This document shows positions 26,057-34,542 of a DNA stretch of 64,000 nucleotides, piece after piece. The stretch is from Chlorobiaceae bacterium (GTDB lineage Bacteria > Bacteroidota > Chlorobiia > Chlorobiales > Chlorobiaceae): NCBI GenBank assembly GCA_013334965.1, contig JAAXWO010000008.1, forward strand, positions 1 to 64,000. The letters are read 5' to 3'. Made by a program: the position numbers and the translations under genes. The first letter of the stretch is position 1; every line of letters starts with the position of its first letter. The notes beneath the pieces are model-generated. The model worked only from the letters and a program-made list of their open reading frames with translations. It did not search any database and was not told the origin of the DNA.

Positions 26057-26470
26057 ATGGCGATTATGACTGAGTATATCGATCTGATTGTTCCTGTTTC
26101 GATTATCGAAGAGAAGTACCCCGGAGGATGGGAGCAGTGCCTGAGCGACCATAAGCCTGCAATCGGGGGTCGGGTATGGTTCGACAACCATCTCTTCCGC
26201 GATGGTGCAATGAACCCTGTCGCAATGGAAGCTCTTCTCAACGAATGGTGGAAGCTTGGGTTTGAGTGTTTCGTGGAGAAGGACGGAAAAAGAGAGTGGA
26301 GGGATGTCTGCGTTTACGAAGGGTTGGCTGGCGGTCTGAAGATGCCCTGTGAGTGGTTGGCAGAAGATCCGGCGACACGAAGCGTTTACCTGAAAGGGAC
26401 GGCAATGGGGGAAATCGCAGGACGTGACTGGGACCTGATCGATGACTGGGAACCTCCGACATTTCCGTAA
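26057..26470 (+). CDS. cytoplasmic protein of unknown function
   Basis: 137 residues, acidic, Trp-rich (GGWEQCL, NEWWKLGFECFVEKDGKREW, DWDLIDDWEPPTF). No signal or membrane segment. AAAGGA seven bases before ATG 26057 supports this start rather than ATG 26051. Similar small soluble proteins exist in diverse bacteria but I cannot name the family. Confidence 0.65.
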   Translation: MAIMTEYIDLIVPVSIIEEKYPGGWEQCLSDHKPAIGGRVWFDNHLFRDGAMNPVAMEALLNEWWKLGFECFVEKDGKREWRDVCVYEGLAGGLKMPCEWLAEDPATRSVYLKGTAMGEIAGRDWDLIDDWEPPTFP

Positions 26471-26507
26471 CCCGTTTTAGGCGACGGATTCTCGACCTGC
26501 AGATATG

Positions 26508-27173
26508 CTATGGTTCAGGAGGCCGTTCTGTTTTCAGTTTGCCGAGCAACCAGTATGCAGAGCAGTAATCTGCGAAATCCGCCCGATCGATGTTCTCTTC
26601 GGTGCATTTTTTTGCTCGACCCTCCAGATCGTCCAGCTCCTCGCAAGTCAGGGTAATCGCCAGGCCCAGCGGTTTTTTTGTGATGTATTCAATGGCGTTT
26701 ATGCAGGCCATCTGATAGGGGTATTGCGCATCGACCAGATAGGTTTCGAGTTGGGAATAGTCCGGCCCTTCCCAACCGTAGAGGGATTTGCAGTCCAACA
26801 GCTTTTTTTTGATCGCCGGTACGGCTGATTCATAGCCCAGGAATGCCGACAGGTACATCCAGCTGTAATCGCTGTCGATCCTTTCCAGGATCATGGGTTC
26901 CAACTCATTTTTGTATCTGACAATCTGATGGATCTGGTCGTCATCGATCAGGAATGAAAATCGGCCGTTTGACAGATCATTATAGTCACCTGTAGGCGGG
27001 TCTGCTGAAACGGGAAGTGACGGGGACTCTTCGCTGGTGCTGAACAGGACGGTTTTAAGCCTGTTGAGCTCTGTTTCCGCACTGATGCCGCGATTGCCGT
27101 ACATCATGAGAATGAATGCGCTCAGCAGTATGTATCGAATCAATCTCATGAGCGAGGTTCTTTGTTTGTCCAT
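26508..27173 (-). CDS. exported protein of unknown function
   Basis: About 221 residues (starting at MDKQRTSLMRLIRYI; a later Met at 27149 is also possible). Signal peptide LIRYILLSAFILMMYGNRGI, cleaved near ISAET. The mature part is helical and acidic: DDQIHQIVRYKNELEPMILE, YLSAFLGYESAVPAIKKKLL, YQMACINAIEYITKKPLG, which resembles HEAT-like paired helices. Cysteines at four places (LLDCKS, MACIN, LTCEEL, KKCTEE). Not recognised. Confidence 0.6.
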   Translation of the reverse strand: MDKQRTSLMRLIRYILLSAFILMMYGNRGISAETELNRLKTVLFSTSEESPSLPVSADPPTGDYNDLSNGRFSFLIDDDQIHQIVRYKNELEPMILERIDSDYSWMYLSAFLGYESAVPAIKKKLLDCKSLYGWEGPDYSQLETYLVDAQYPYQMACINAIEYITKKPLGLAITLTCEELDDLEGRAKKCTEENIDRADFADYCSAYWLLGKLKTERPPEP

Positions 27174-27387
27174 TCCTGTGAAGTCAGAAGATTGTATAAG
27201 GTAGCTATATTTTTTGCACTGATGCACATTGACTCGGATCATGGCATATGGTTAAAACCTTGTAACTTGATCAATGTATCATGTAGTTTTGCCCCTTATT
27301 GATGTTGACAGGATATGAATCAGGAACAGGCGTCAGGGGGCAATCGCCATTATTTCAAACAACGATGGATTAATCAAGGAGGATTGA

Positions 27388-27873
27388 ATGGCACATGGCG
27401 CATATTTGTCGGTTACGGCCCAGAAACAGGGCAAAATCAAGGGACCGGTAACATTGCCGGGTCGAAAAGATACTATCCAGGTATTCGGGGGATTTCATGA
27501 GATCATCTCCCCAAGGGATATGAGTTCAGGATTGCCGACCGGCCAGCGTATGCATAAACCGTTGACGCTCATCAAGGATATTGATTGCTCCAGCCCGCTA
27601 TTGCTGAATTCCCTGGTCACGAACGAGAACCTTAAAGAGGTCGTGTTGCAGTTATGGTCTCAGGATCGGGGCGGACGTGATGCCGCTTTTTATACAATCA
27701 CCCTTATCAACGCAAATATTTCCGCATACAAGCTCCTGTTGTCTTACGACGGCTCTCCAGAATCAGCCCGGCATCCTGAACGGGAGGAGTTGACCTTTAC
27801 CTACCAGAAAATATCCTGGACATGGGAGCATGGAGCCATAAGCGCAAGTGACGACTGGGAAGTCAGGATATAA
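27388..27873 (+). CDS. hcp: Hcp-family type VI secretion tube protein (orphan)
   Basis: 161 residues of the Hcp1 family, the hexameric ring that stacks into the inner tube of type VI secretion systems and carries effectors. Family marks: the N-terminal HGAYLSVTAQKQGKIKG, then FHEIISPRDMSSGLPTGQR, MHKPLTLIKDIDCSSPLLLN, NENLKEVVLQLWSQD, and AFYTITLINANISAYKL. AAGGAGG before the ATG is strong. No tssB/C, vgrG or clpV gene is near, and Chlorobia are not known for complete T6SS loci as far as I recall, so it is an orphan: either exapted or serving a system elsewhere in the genome. The C-terminus (FTYQKISWTWEHGAISASDD) is the usual Hcp ending. Confidence 0.9.
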   Translation: MAHGAYLSVTAQKQGKIKGPVTLPGRKDTIQVFGGFHEIISPRDMSSGLPTGQRMHKPLTLIKDIDCSSPLLLNSLVTNENLKEVVLQLWSQDRGGRDAAFYTITLINANISAYKLLLSYDGSPESARHPEREELTFTYQKISWTWEHGAISASDDWEVRI

Positions 27874-28017
27874 ATAATCCGGTTGATGCGCAAGGAGAGC
27901 CCCTCGTCGTCTTGTTCCGGGAACTCTTGAGAGAGGTCAATGAGGCGGTCAGATGTGCTGGAGATCAAGCCGCCGGTCGCCCTTATTGCCTCATCAATAT
28001 CCCGATGATTGCCATGA

Positions 28018-28578
28018 TCATCTGTACATGGAAACCGGGGAGATGTTCCCTGTGTAGAGATCTTTAAATTCCGCTTCTATTTTTGTGGCGTCCGGTGAAA
28101 TTCTGAGAGTGCCGATGCCTTGCGTATTCATTGCTGTTTTATAGGCTATGGTAACGGCCTGTCCGCTTATCTGGCCTTCTCCAACGGCGGTGATTCCATA
28201 TGCCGGGCTGAATTCCTGGATCGATACAGCGTTGCCGTATTGAGTGATAAGGTAAGATAGCCCGATGTTTGATCCCCATTTGCCGCTCAAGCTGAAGGTG
28301 TTTGCCTGGGGTTGGGCGGATGTTGATGCGCTTTTCGGGATATCATTACTGCTTTGTTTGAGATTTGCATTGATCCCTTCAAGACGTTTTTCCAGATTGC
28401 TCTGACGCTGCTCAAGTTCCTCCTTGGGTACGTTCTTCAATTGCTCAAACTGGATCGAAACTCCGCTTGAACCGATATTGAGCGTTTTGAGAAAACCGCC
28501 CTGGTTTCCAATTGTATAGGCAACAATGGCAACGATACATGCCAGCAAAACCCAGAGAAAGTTTTTTGGTAGTTGCAT
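28018..28578 (-). CDS. membrane-anchored protein with coiled coil
   Basis: 186 residues. One N-terminal membrane helix (FLWVLLACIVAIVAYTIGN), then a coiled coil (EELEQRQSNLEKRLEGINAN), a polar linker, and a C-terminal domain from about residue 95 with beta-strand pattern (SLSGKWGSNIGLSYLITQYG, AVSIQEFSP, VTIAYKT, IGTLRISPDATKIEAEF), reminiscent of small lipocalin-like exported domains. Topology: cytoplasmic N-terminus, domain outside. No ribosome site seen. Function unknown. Confidence 0.6.
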   Translation of the reverse strand: MQLPKNFLWVLLACIVAIVAYTIGNQGGFLKTLNIGSSGVSIQFEQLKNVPKEELEQRQSNLEKRLEGINANLKQSSNDIPKSASTSAQPQANTFSLSGKWGSNIGLSYLITQYGNAVSIQEFSPAYGITAVGEGQISGQAVTIAYKTAMNTQGIGTLRISPDATKIEAEFKDLYTGNISPVSMYR

Positions 28579-28769
28579 CTGTGGATGATTTAATTCCTGG
28601 TTATTGTTTCAATATAACGTTTTGATCAGATGCGGCGATCTACGCATTGTTTCAGTTGGGCCCAGGGTTATTTCAACCCATTATTTGGCATGAAAAGTTG
28701 TTATCCCCGTATTTTAAGCGAACGCGGAAAGCAAATGTTTCTCAACATCAATTGAAGGGAGAAATCGTC

Positions 28770-29380
28770 ATGAAAAACCGCGTCATGATTGTGGTTTTAG
28801 TCGATAGTGACAGGCGCTGGCGCTTGCGTGGAATATCTGTCTGAACGGCAGCCTTTTCGTGGAGTTGAGACAGATTTGGTTTCGAAATTTCATCCCCCCT
28901 GACATACAACCGATTGGCGAAATAATTGTTGCGACATATCACGAATATCGAGGCAATTCAGTCAGATGGAGGGCTGCATGTTTTGGATCTCTTGTCGGAT
29001 CGGCAACTCTGAGCGCCATGGCGGCGTTGATCCTGAAGCTTGAGGTACTTGACGATCGTCCAAAATTGAAAAACGATCTTGCCGCTGCGTCGGCGACCTT
29101 GGCCGTCATATTGGTGACCCTTTCAACGATGGGTGATTTTCAAAGTAAATGGCAGGCGAATCGTCTGGCGGCATCTTCAATGGAAAATCTTGTTTTCTAA
29201 TTGGCGAAGCCCGCTGCCGGTATCGACATCAATGGCGTCCTGAATCGTATTCAGGCAATCAATGAGACCCACAATCGAGGGATAGTTGGAGAAGTAGGGA
29301 AGATTGCCGTGAAAGAGTCTGCTGTTTCGAATGAACAAGATGGAAAGTCACCTGAACGAAAACAAAACCCGGTCAAGTGA
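28770..29380 (+). pseudogene. interrupted two-TM (SLATT-like) membrane protein
   Basis: Frame at 28859-29200 encodes a 113-residue protein with two hydrophobic helices (FGSLVGSATLSAMAALILKL and AAASATLAVILVTLSTMG) followed by KWQANRLAASSMENLVF, a layout like SLATT/DUF4231 domains. A TAA at 29198-29200 stops it, but the same frame continues for 59 sensible codons to 29380 (NGVLNRIQAINETHNRGIVG). Upstream, the sequence before a C6 run (28894-28899) continues in another frame (EYLSERQPFRGVETDLVSK), and a good ribosome site (GAAGGGAG) precedes an ATG at 28770 in a third. This points to a gene broken by one stop and one or two frameshifts, or to sequence errors at the homopolymer. Confidence 0.5.
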
Positions 29381-29541
29381 CCATATGATGGATACGTATA
29401 TTTAATCCCTTTTTAAGCTCGCATTTAAGCTCCTTTAAGGTTGTCGGTCTATCTTTTTGATGTAACGGTGAATTCAGACTCATTCAGGGTTCACTCTGGA
29501 AGATTTGATTCATTTTGATCAAACACCTAAAGGAGAATTGT

Positions 29542-29835
29542 ATGAAATGCCCCTCGTGCAGCACACTGCTGCTTATTACGGAACGTCAGGGAATCGAGAT
29601 CGATTATTGCCCTGAATGCAGGGGAGTCTGGCTCGACAGGGGAGAACTTGACAAACTCATCGAAAAATCTGCTGCCGGATCCCATGCCGAGCCCTATGCT
29701 CGTGAGTATCGTGAAGGTGATCAACGTCACGGGCATGGTCATGATGATCACCATGACTCATATGTCGATCCGAGAACAGGTCGAAGGAAGAGAAAGGAGG
29801 GGCCTTTCGGATTCCTGGGAGATCTGTTCGATTGA
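29542..29835 (+). CDS. TFIIB-type zinc-ribbon protein
   Basis: 97 residues. The N-terminal 45 are a zf-TFIIB zinc ribbon: CPSC at residue 3, then DYCPECRGVWLDRGELDKLI, giving the CxxC...CxxC metal site and the signature GVWLDRGEL. The C-terminal part is His-rich (HGHGHDDHHD), a possible extra metal-binding segment, and ends with a basic-hydrophobic tail (GPFGFLGDLFD). Such proteins are common and of unknown function. AAAGGAGA with seven-base spacing sets the start at 29542. Confidence 0.85.
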   Translation: MKCPSCSTLLLITERQGIEIDYCPECRGVWLDRGELDKLIEKSAAGSHAEPYAREYREGDQRHGHGHDDHHDSYVDPRTGRRKRKEGPFGFLGDLFD

Positions 29836-29950
29836 CGGAGCAATTCTGTCCCCATGTAATACCTGTTCCGCGCAGCGTGGATGATATATGACTGAACCCT
29901 TGAGTTTTGAAATGTTAATGACTGACGACCACTTGCTGCATGAAAACGAC

Positions 29951-29979
29951 AAAAAAACCGCGTATGACGCGGTTTTTTT
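29951..29979. terminator. canonical rho-independent terminator
   Basis: AAAAAAACCGCGT (29951-29963) and ACGCGGTTTTTTT (29967-29979) with a 3-base loop, A tract on one side and T tract on the other: works on both strands, for the zinc-ribbon gene (plus) and the CDF transporter (minus). Confidence 0.9.
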
Positions 29980-30079
29980 GTTTCCAGGAGCGATGCTCCG
30001 TAAGGTGAAGGGGTGCAATCCGGAATACAGGCCGCAATCATGGGCGCCTCGCGTCCAATGATGCAGATGGAACCGTCGG

Positions 30080-31072
30080 TCAAGCCTCTGTGAATTTGTG
30101 TTTGTGGTTTTTCGAGATGTTCCCGACTGTCCAGTTGATTTGCCCCCTGTACTCTTTTTTTCTTACGGCACACTCATTCTTTTTACAGATTTCGCAGGAA
30201 TATTCGAGACACCCGTCTGTATGTACGGAAAATTCGATGCTTTCGCCGAAATTGTCATTGACCAGTTTGCTGAGCTTTTCAATTTCGTTATGGGCCTCAT
30301 GAACATTGAGGTACCATGGGACCGTCAGATGGCAGTCAAGATGCAGGGTATTGCCATATTTTATGATTCTCGTGTTGTGGAGATCGATCCAGTTTTCAAC
30401 GCGGTTCGACTGCAATAGATCAACCATTTTTTTCAGGAGTTCCTCATCCGCTTCATCCATGATTCCCCTGATGGAGTCACGAACTATCTTGTAGCCGGTA
30501 TATACGATCAACATTGCGAACAGCAAGGCGACAGCGCTGTCAAGCCAGGGTAACCCGGTGAAGTACAAAATGATCAGGCCAATGATGATTCCTATCGTAG
30601 AGTAGGTGTCGGACTGCAAATGTTTACCGCTGGCGATCAGGGCAAGTGAACTGTTTTTACTACCCTTTTTGACCGCTATGGCACCTATGAGATAATTGAT
30701 CACCGCCGTTATGCTTATCAGGATGATTCCGTAGTCGAGTTTTCCGATCGGATGCGGGTCTTGCAGGTTTTTTACAGCCTCAAATATGATGAGTAATCCC
30801 GCACCGGTGATCAGGGTTCCTTCAATGGCCGCCGAGATGAACTCTACTTTTCCATGCCCATAGGGGTGGTTGTCATCTCTGGGGATCGACGAGAGGTAAA
30901 GGCTATAAAGGCCGATAAACGCACTGACGACATTGACCGTGCTTTCCAGGGCGTCGGTAAGTATGGCGACAGAGCCGGTTATATGCCATGCGGCAAGTTT
31001 GATGATGAAAAGTATCACCCCTGTTACGGCGATGATCTTCTGGAAATTGTAGTTCTCTTTTGCTGTCGTCAT
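30080..31072 (-). CDS. cation diffusion facilitator (CDF) metal exporter
   Basis: A 330-residue inner-membrane antiporter that exports divalent metals (Zn, Fe, Mn, Cd) against protons. The six-helix domain has the family motifs TGSVAILTDALESTVNVVSA, HPYGHGKVEFISAAIEG and KHLQSDTYSTIGIIIGL (metal-site Asp and His), then the cytoplasmic domain DEADEELLKKMVDLL to FSVHTDGCLEY. The C-terminal tail is odd: CLEYSCEICKKNEC gives four cysteines in a row of CxxC-like spacings, a possible extra metal sensor. The metal cannot be told from sequence. No strong ribosome site. The terminator 100 bases downstream serves it. Confidence 0.92.
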   Translation of the reverse strand: MTTAKENYNFQKIIAVTGVILFIIKLAAWHITGSVAILTDALESTVNVVSAFIGLYSLYLSSIPRDDNHPYGHGKVEFISAAIEGTLITGAGLLIIFEAVKNLQDPHPIGKLDYGIILISITAVINYLIGAIAVKKGSKNSSLALIASGKHLQSDTYSTIGIIIGLIILYFTGLPWLDSAVALLFAMLIVYTGYKIVRDSIRGIMDEADEELLKKMVDLLQSNRVENWIDLHNTRIIKYGNTLHLDCHLTVPWYLNVHEAHNEIEKLSKLVNDNFGESIEFSVHTDGCLEYSCEICKKNECAVRKKEYRGQINWTVGNISKNHKHKFTEA

Positions 31073-31407
31073 TTGAGTCGGGGTGTTAATGCGGCCGGAT
31101 TTTAACCATACGGAACTGTGCCTGAAAATCTGAACCGGCCTGAGTGTTCGTGAATCATGCCGGGACTTTAACCGTCATCGTTTCATTCAGGATGACAGTA
31201 AAGTTGCACGAAGATAGTGCAGCAAGCTTAAAATAAGATTAAACAGAGGGGTGGCAGGAGAGGCCAGCAGCATAACCGTTAGTGAATCCACATGATATAA
31301 TGTCGATGCTTCCGGGTCGACGAGCCCCAGACCGCAGATAGGAAGCATTGCCGAACTCTTTCATGCCTGTTCCGCAACGTGTCCGATCAATTCACGTAAA
31401 TCGGTAT
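31073..31407. other. intergenic region
   Basis: No supported gene; promoter of the CDF gene lies in its left part. Confidence 0.35.
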
Positions 31408-32262
31408 TCAGCCAAGTTCGAAGGTCGTAATCCCGAACACCTTCTCGATGGGGAGCTGCGGATGCTGACCCATATACATTCTTGCAGTTTTGAAGACGAC
31501 GTTCATCCCATGGCGTTGCACCAGTTCTGTGGCAGCAGAATTGGGTTCGGGAATATCGAGATATACGGGGACTCCTTCAGGCACTGATGCCGTAAGGGCG
31601 CAGAAGAGCTCCTCGGCAAACTCCGGCCTGTCGGCAAAGAGGGGCCCGATTTTGAAGCCTGCCCGGCATGGCCTGATGACGCCGTAGCCCGCAAGCCGGC
31701 CATCATCCATGATGCCGAGTGCCGTGGTGCTTTCCCTGCTTGTCCAGCATTTGAGAAACCCGCTTCGGTCATCAGGGAAGAAGGGTTTGTCGTACGCGAG
31801 AACGGTTTCGAAAGGAAGTCCTGAAAGCGGTTTGATTCCCTGATGCAACGGCTTCAGGTCTCTGCCAAACCCCTCGTACCTGATGTTGCTGTAGGCGAAC
31901 GAGAACCCGAGACGACGGTAATTTTCCTGTCGTTCAAGAACGCCATCAAGGCCTATCGTGCGTCCCTCCAGGCGTTTAAGCGCGGCCCTGCCGATCAGGA
32001 AACCGGCCCCCCTTGTTCGATACTCCGGCAGGACGATGTAGAGACCAATAAAGCCGTAAGAAGAGCCGTACTTCACCGCAGAGATGGCAGCGACAGGCTT
32101 ATTGTCGAGCAACGCGATCAGGAACCCTTCCGGATCGGCCCGATAGAAACACTCCGCATCTTCAAGTCCGGGATTCCATCCTTCATTTGCAGCCCATGCA
32201 ATGGCAATATCGACCTCCTGGCGGGTCATGGTCCTGATCGTATAATCAAGGTTCGGGGTCAT
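31408..32262 (-). CDS. two-domain GNAT acetyltransferase
   Basis: 284 residues. N-terminal GNAT domain (about 8-130): RTMTRQEVDIAIAWAANEGW, NPGLEDAECFYRADPEGFLI, PVAAISAVKYGSSYGFIGLY, and the acetyl-CoA-binding LPEYRTRGAGFLIGRAAL. The second half is the additional domain typical of Acetyltransf_18-type proteins (SRESTTALGIMDDGRLAGYG, KIGPLFADRPEFAEELFCAL, PVYLDIPEPNSAATELVQRH). Substrate unknown. Upstream, an 11 bp sequence (ACTGTCCACTG) is tandemly duplicated at 32300-32321. Confidence 0.85.
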   Translation of the reverse strand: MTPNLDYTIRTMTRQEVDIAIAWAANEGWNPGLEDAECFYRADPEGFLIALLDNKPVAAISAVKYGSSYGFIGLYIVLPEYRTRGAGFLIGRAALKRLEGRTIGLDGVLERQENYRRLGFSFAYSNIRYEGFGRDLKPLHQGIKPLSGLPFETVLAYDKPFFPDDRSGFLKCWTSRESTTALGIMDDGRLAGYGVIRPCRAGFKIGPLFADRPEFAEELFCALTASVPEGVPVYLDIPEPNSAATELVQRHGMNVVFKTARMYMGQHPQLPIEKVFGITTFELG

Positions 32263-32299
32263 AATGATTTCGCTTGAAGAGAGCCCTTAACGTGTTATT

Positions 32300-32321
32300 A
32301 CTGTCCACTGACTGTCCACTG
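32300..32321. repeat. 11 bp perfect tandem duplication
   Basis: ACTGTCCACTG twice in a row, 38 bases upstream of the acetyltransferase start. Could be paired binding sites or a chance duplication. Confidence 0.5.
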
Positions 32322-32405
32322 AAATCAAGATATGCTACACAGGTATATTTGCAAAGCCACCGTCGGATGGGAGGGAAGGGAGTTGTACGGAGGAATACAT
32401 GGGGC

Positions 32406-32439
32406 GTCAGGATCGGGAGGGCTTGCTCCTGATCCTGAC
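32406..32439 (-). terminator. terminator of the CoA-transferase gene
   Basis: GTCAGGATCGGGAG (32406-32419) and CTCCTGATCCTGAC (32426-32439) form a 14 bp stem with one G-T pair, 15 bases past the stop at 32455. Confidence 0.75.
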
Positions 32440-32454
32440 CCCATATACAGAGGC

Positions 32455-33966
32455 TCACATATGGCCTTTTGCCAGGAATCGCTGATGCCAGCTTAAGGCC
32501 TCTTCGAGAATGTGCGGCGTGTGTTTGCCGTACGACTGTTCGTGTGCGCGCTTGTGATAGTCCAGAAGCGCGGGCTTGAAGTCTGGGTGTGCACAGTTTT
32601 CGATGATCACTTTTGCTCGCTGGTTTGGAGACAGGCCGCGAAGGTCCGCAAGCCCCTGTTCGGTGACCAGCACCTGGACATCGTGTTCCGTATGGTCGAC
32701 ATGCGATGCCATAGGGACAATGCTCGAAATCTGACCGTTTTTGGCCTGGGACGGTGTCATGAATATCGAGATATAGGCGTTGCGCGCGAAATCGCCCGAG
32801 CCTCCGATGCCGTTCATGATCGAGCTGCCCATCACATGCGTCGAGTTAACATTGCCGTAAATGTCTGCCTCAATGATCCCGTTCATGGCAATGACTCCCA
32901 GACGGCGAATGATTTCAGGATGGTTGCTGATCTCCTGGGGACGCAGGACAATCTTGTCCCTGTAGTATTCGATGTTCTTGCTGAACTCTTCAAGGCCTGC
33001 GTCGCTCAGTGAAAATGCCGTGGCCGAAGCCATGGAGAGTTTTCCTGACCGGAGCATGTCGAGCATGCCGTCCTGAAGCACCTCGGTATATGCCGTCAGG
33101 TTATCGAAAGGTCCGGTGTTAAGGCCCGCCATGACGGCATTGGCAATATTGCCGACTCCGGATTGCAGGGGGAGCAGGTTTTTCGGGAGGCGACCTTTCT
33201 TTACTTCGTGTTCGAAGAATTCGAGTATATGTCCTGCGATCAGTTGCGAGTTTAAGTCGGGAGGACTGAAGGGCGAGTTCCTGTCGGGAGCGTTGGTTTC
33301 AACGATGGCGATGATCTTGTCGGGATCGCAATGGAGGTAAGGATCGCCGATCCTGTCATCGGGGTGAACGAGCGGAATCGGCTGCCGGTGCGGAGGCAAG
33401 GCGGTACCGTAATAGATGTCGTGCATGCCTTCAAGTCGGGGGCTCTGCCAGGAGTTCACTTCGAGGATCACCTTGTCTGCCTGGTCAAGCCATGTCTTGT
33501 TGTTGCCGACGGAAGAAGAGGGGATCAGTCGACCATCTTCAAGAATGCCGGCCACTTCGACGACTGCCATGTCGAGTTTGCCGAGGAATCCAAACCAGAC
33601 GAACTGGGCGACATGGGAAAGATGGATGTCGAGGTATTCCATCTGGCCGGCGTTGATGCGTTTCCGGCAGATAGGGTCTGACTGGTAGGGAAGGCGCATT
33701 TCGACGCCGTCGGCTTCGGCTAACGCTCCATCGAGTTCAGGCGCCGTAGAGGCTCCTGTCCATACGCTGATCTTGAATTTCTGACCTTCGCTGTTGGATG
33801 CGGCAATGTGTTTGGCGAGTGCCTGAGGGACAGACTTGGGATACCCTGAACCGGTAAATCCGCTCATGCCGACATGGGCCCCGGAGTGGATTAAGGTTGC
33901 AGCCTGTTCGGCGGACATGATCCTGTCCTGCAGGGCTTTGTTGAGGATGCGCGATGTTGTGCTCAT
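32455..33966 (-). CDS. acetyl-CoA hydrolase/succinyl-CoA:acetate CoA-transferase
   Basis: About 503 residues, class I CoA-transferase of the AarC/Cat1 type, which moves CoA between succinyl-CoA and acetate (or acetyl-CoA). Seen: GAHVGMSGFTGSGYPKSVPQ at the N-terminus, NAGQMEYLDIHLSHVAQF, the QSGVGNIANAVMAGL loop, the segment TAYTEVLQDGMLDML bearing the catalytic Glu that forms the CoA thioester, and VMNGIGGSGDFARNAYISIF-type SIMNGIGGSGDFARN with MASHVDHTEHDVQVLVTEQG and LADLRGLSPNQRAKVI. In green sulfur bacteria it could assimilate acetate or release it in the dark. The start at 33966 (MSTTSRIL) is preferred; seven further codons upstream are open. Confidence 0.93.
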   Translation of the reverse strand: MSTTSRILNKALQDRIMSAEQAATLIHSGAHVGMSGFTGSGYPKSVPQALAKHIAASNSEGQKFKISVWTGASTAPELDGALAEADGVEMRLPYQSDPICRKRINAGQMEYLDIHLSHVAQFVWFGFLGKLDMAVVEVAGILEDGRLIPSSSVGNNKTWLDQADKVILEVNSWQSPRLEGMHDIYYGTALPPHRQPIPLVHPDDRIGDPYLHCDPDKIIAIVETNAPDRNSPFSPPDLNSQLIAGHILEFFEHEVKKGRLPKNLLPLQSGVGNIANAVMAGLNTGPFDNLTAYTEVLQDGMLDMLRSGKLSMASATAFSLSDAGLEEFSKNIEYYRDKIVLRPQEISNHPEIIRRLGVIAMNGIIEADIYGNVNSTHVMGSSIMNGIGGSGDFARNAYISIFMTPSQAKNGQISSIVPMASHVDHTEHDVQVLVTEQGLADLRGLSPNQRAKVIIENCAHPDFKPALLDYHKRAHEQSYGKHTPHILEEALSWHQRFLAKGHM

Positions 33967-34542
33967 TTCCTGAATTACTCCATTCAAGAGTTACTGACGA
34001 CGATTCTCCGGATTTAATTTTCAAACATTGCTTTGCCTCTGGAAGCGCTATCAGTTTTTCGACAGGAGAGTGGCAACATCGGGGAGCTTTTAAAATTTTC
34101 GGAGCAGGATCCGACAGTAATCCTCATTTCGCTACGCTCGTCAATCGAATAACCTTGAACAGGATTGCCTCTACGGACATAAAGAATGATCATCCGGACG
34201 GTCCGCCTTCAATTCCGGGAAGGCCCGTTCACACGACGGCAGATCATCGCACAACGCATATAAAGGCAAGCACTTTCAGGCTCACAAATTTGTTGGTCGT
34301 GAACTTACGATTAATTCCCGGCAATTAAAAAAACCCGTTCATGGCGGGCAGGAAGAGGCTGCTATCTCTTGCTTGTTTTTTCTGGTCGTTCATATAAAGG
34401 GCTTTAAATACTAATCGCAACAAAAGCAAAATTATATGGAAAAGAAATTTGTTCTCCGCCATGGAGTTTAGATTTCAGGTTTTAAGCAGTATAATCGTTT
34501 TATGTGCCCGTGTCCTGTTCAACGCCTTAAATCCAACTTCCA
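33967..34542. other. divergent intergenic region
   Basis: No supported gene. Holds promoters for the CoA-transferase and bciA. At 34327-34348 is a short hairpin, CCCG...CGGG, next to a T7 run on the minus strand (34327-34333 as A7 on plus), which looks like an isolated minus-strand terminator with no gene assigned to it. Confidence 0.45.

Noticed and set aside
32300-32321. CRISPR-like repeat
   Set aside because: Only two copies of an 11-mer with no spacer; no CRISPR array or cas gene was seen anywhere in the window.
34327-34348. Isolated terminator-like hairpin in the gap before bciA
   Set aside because: Stem is only four base pairs and no minus-strand gene ends there, so it is not listed as a terminator.
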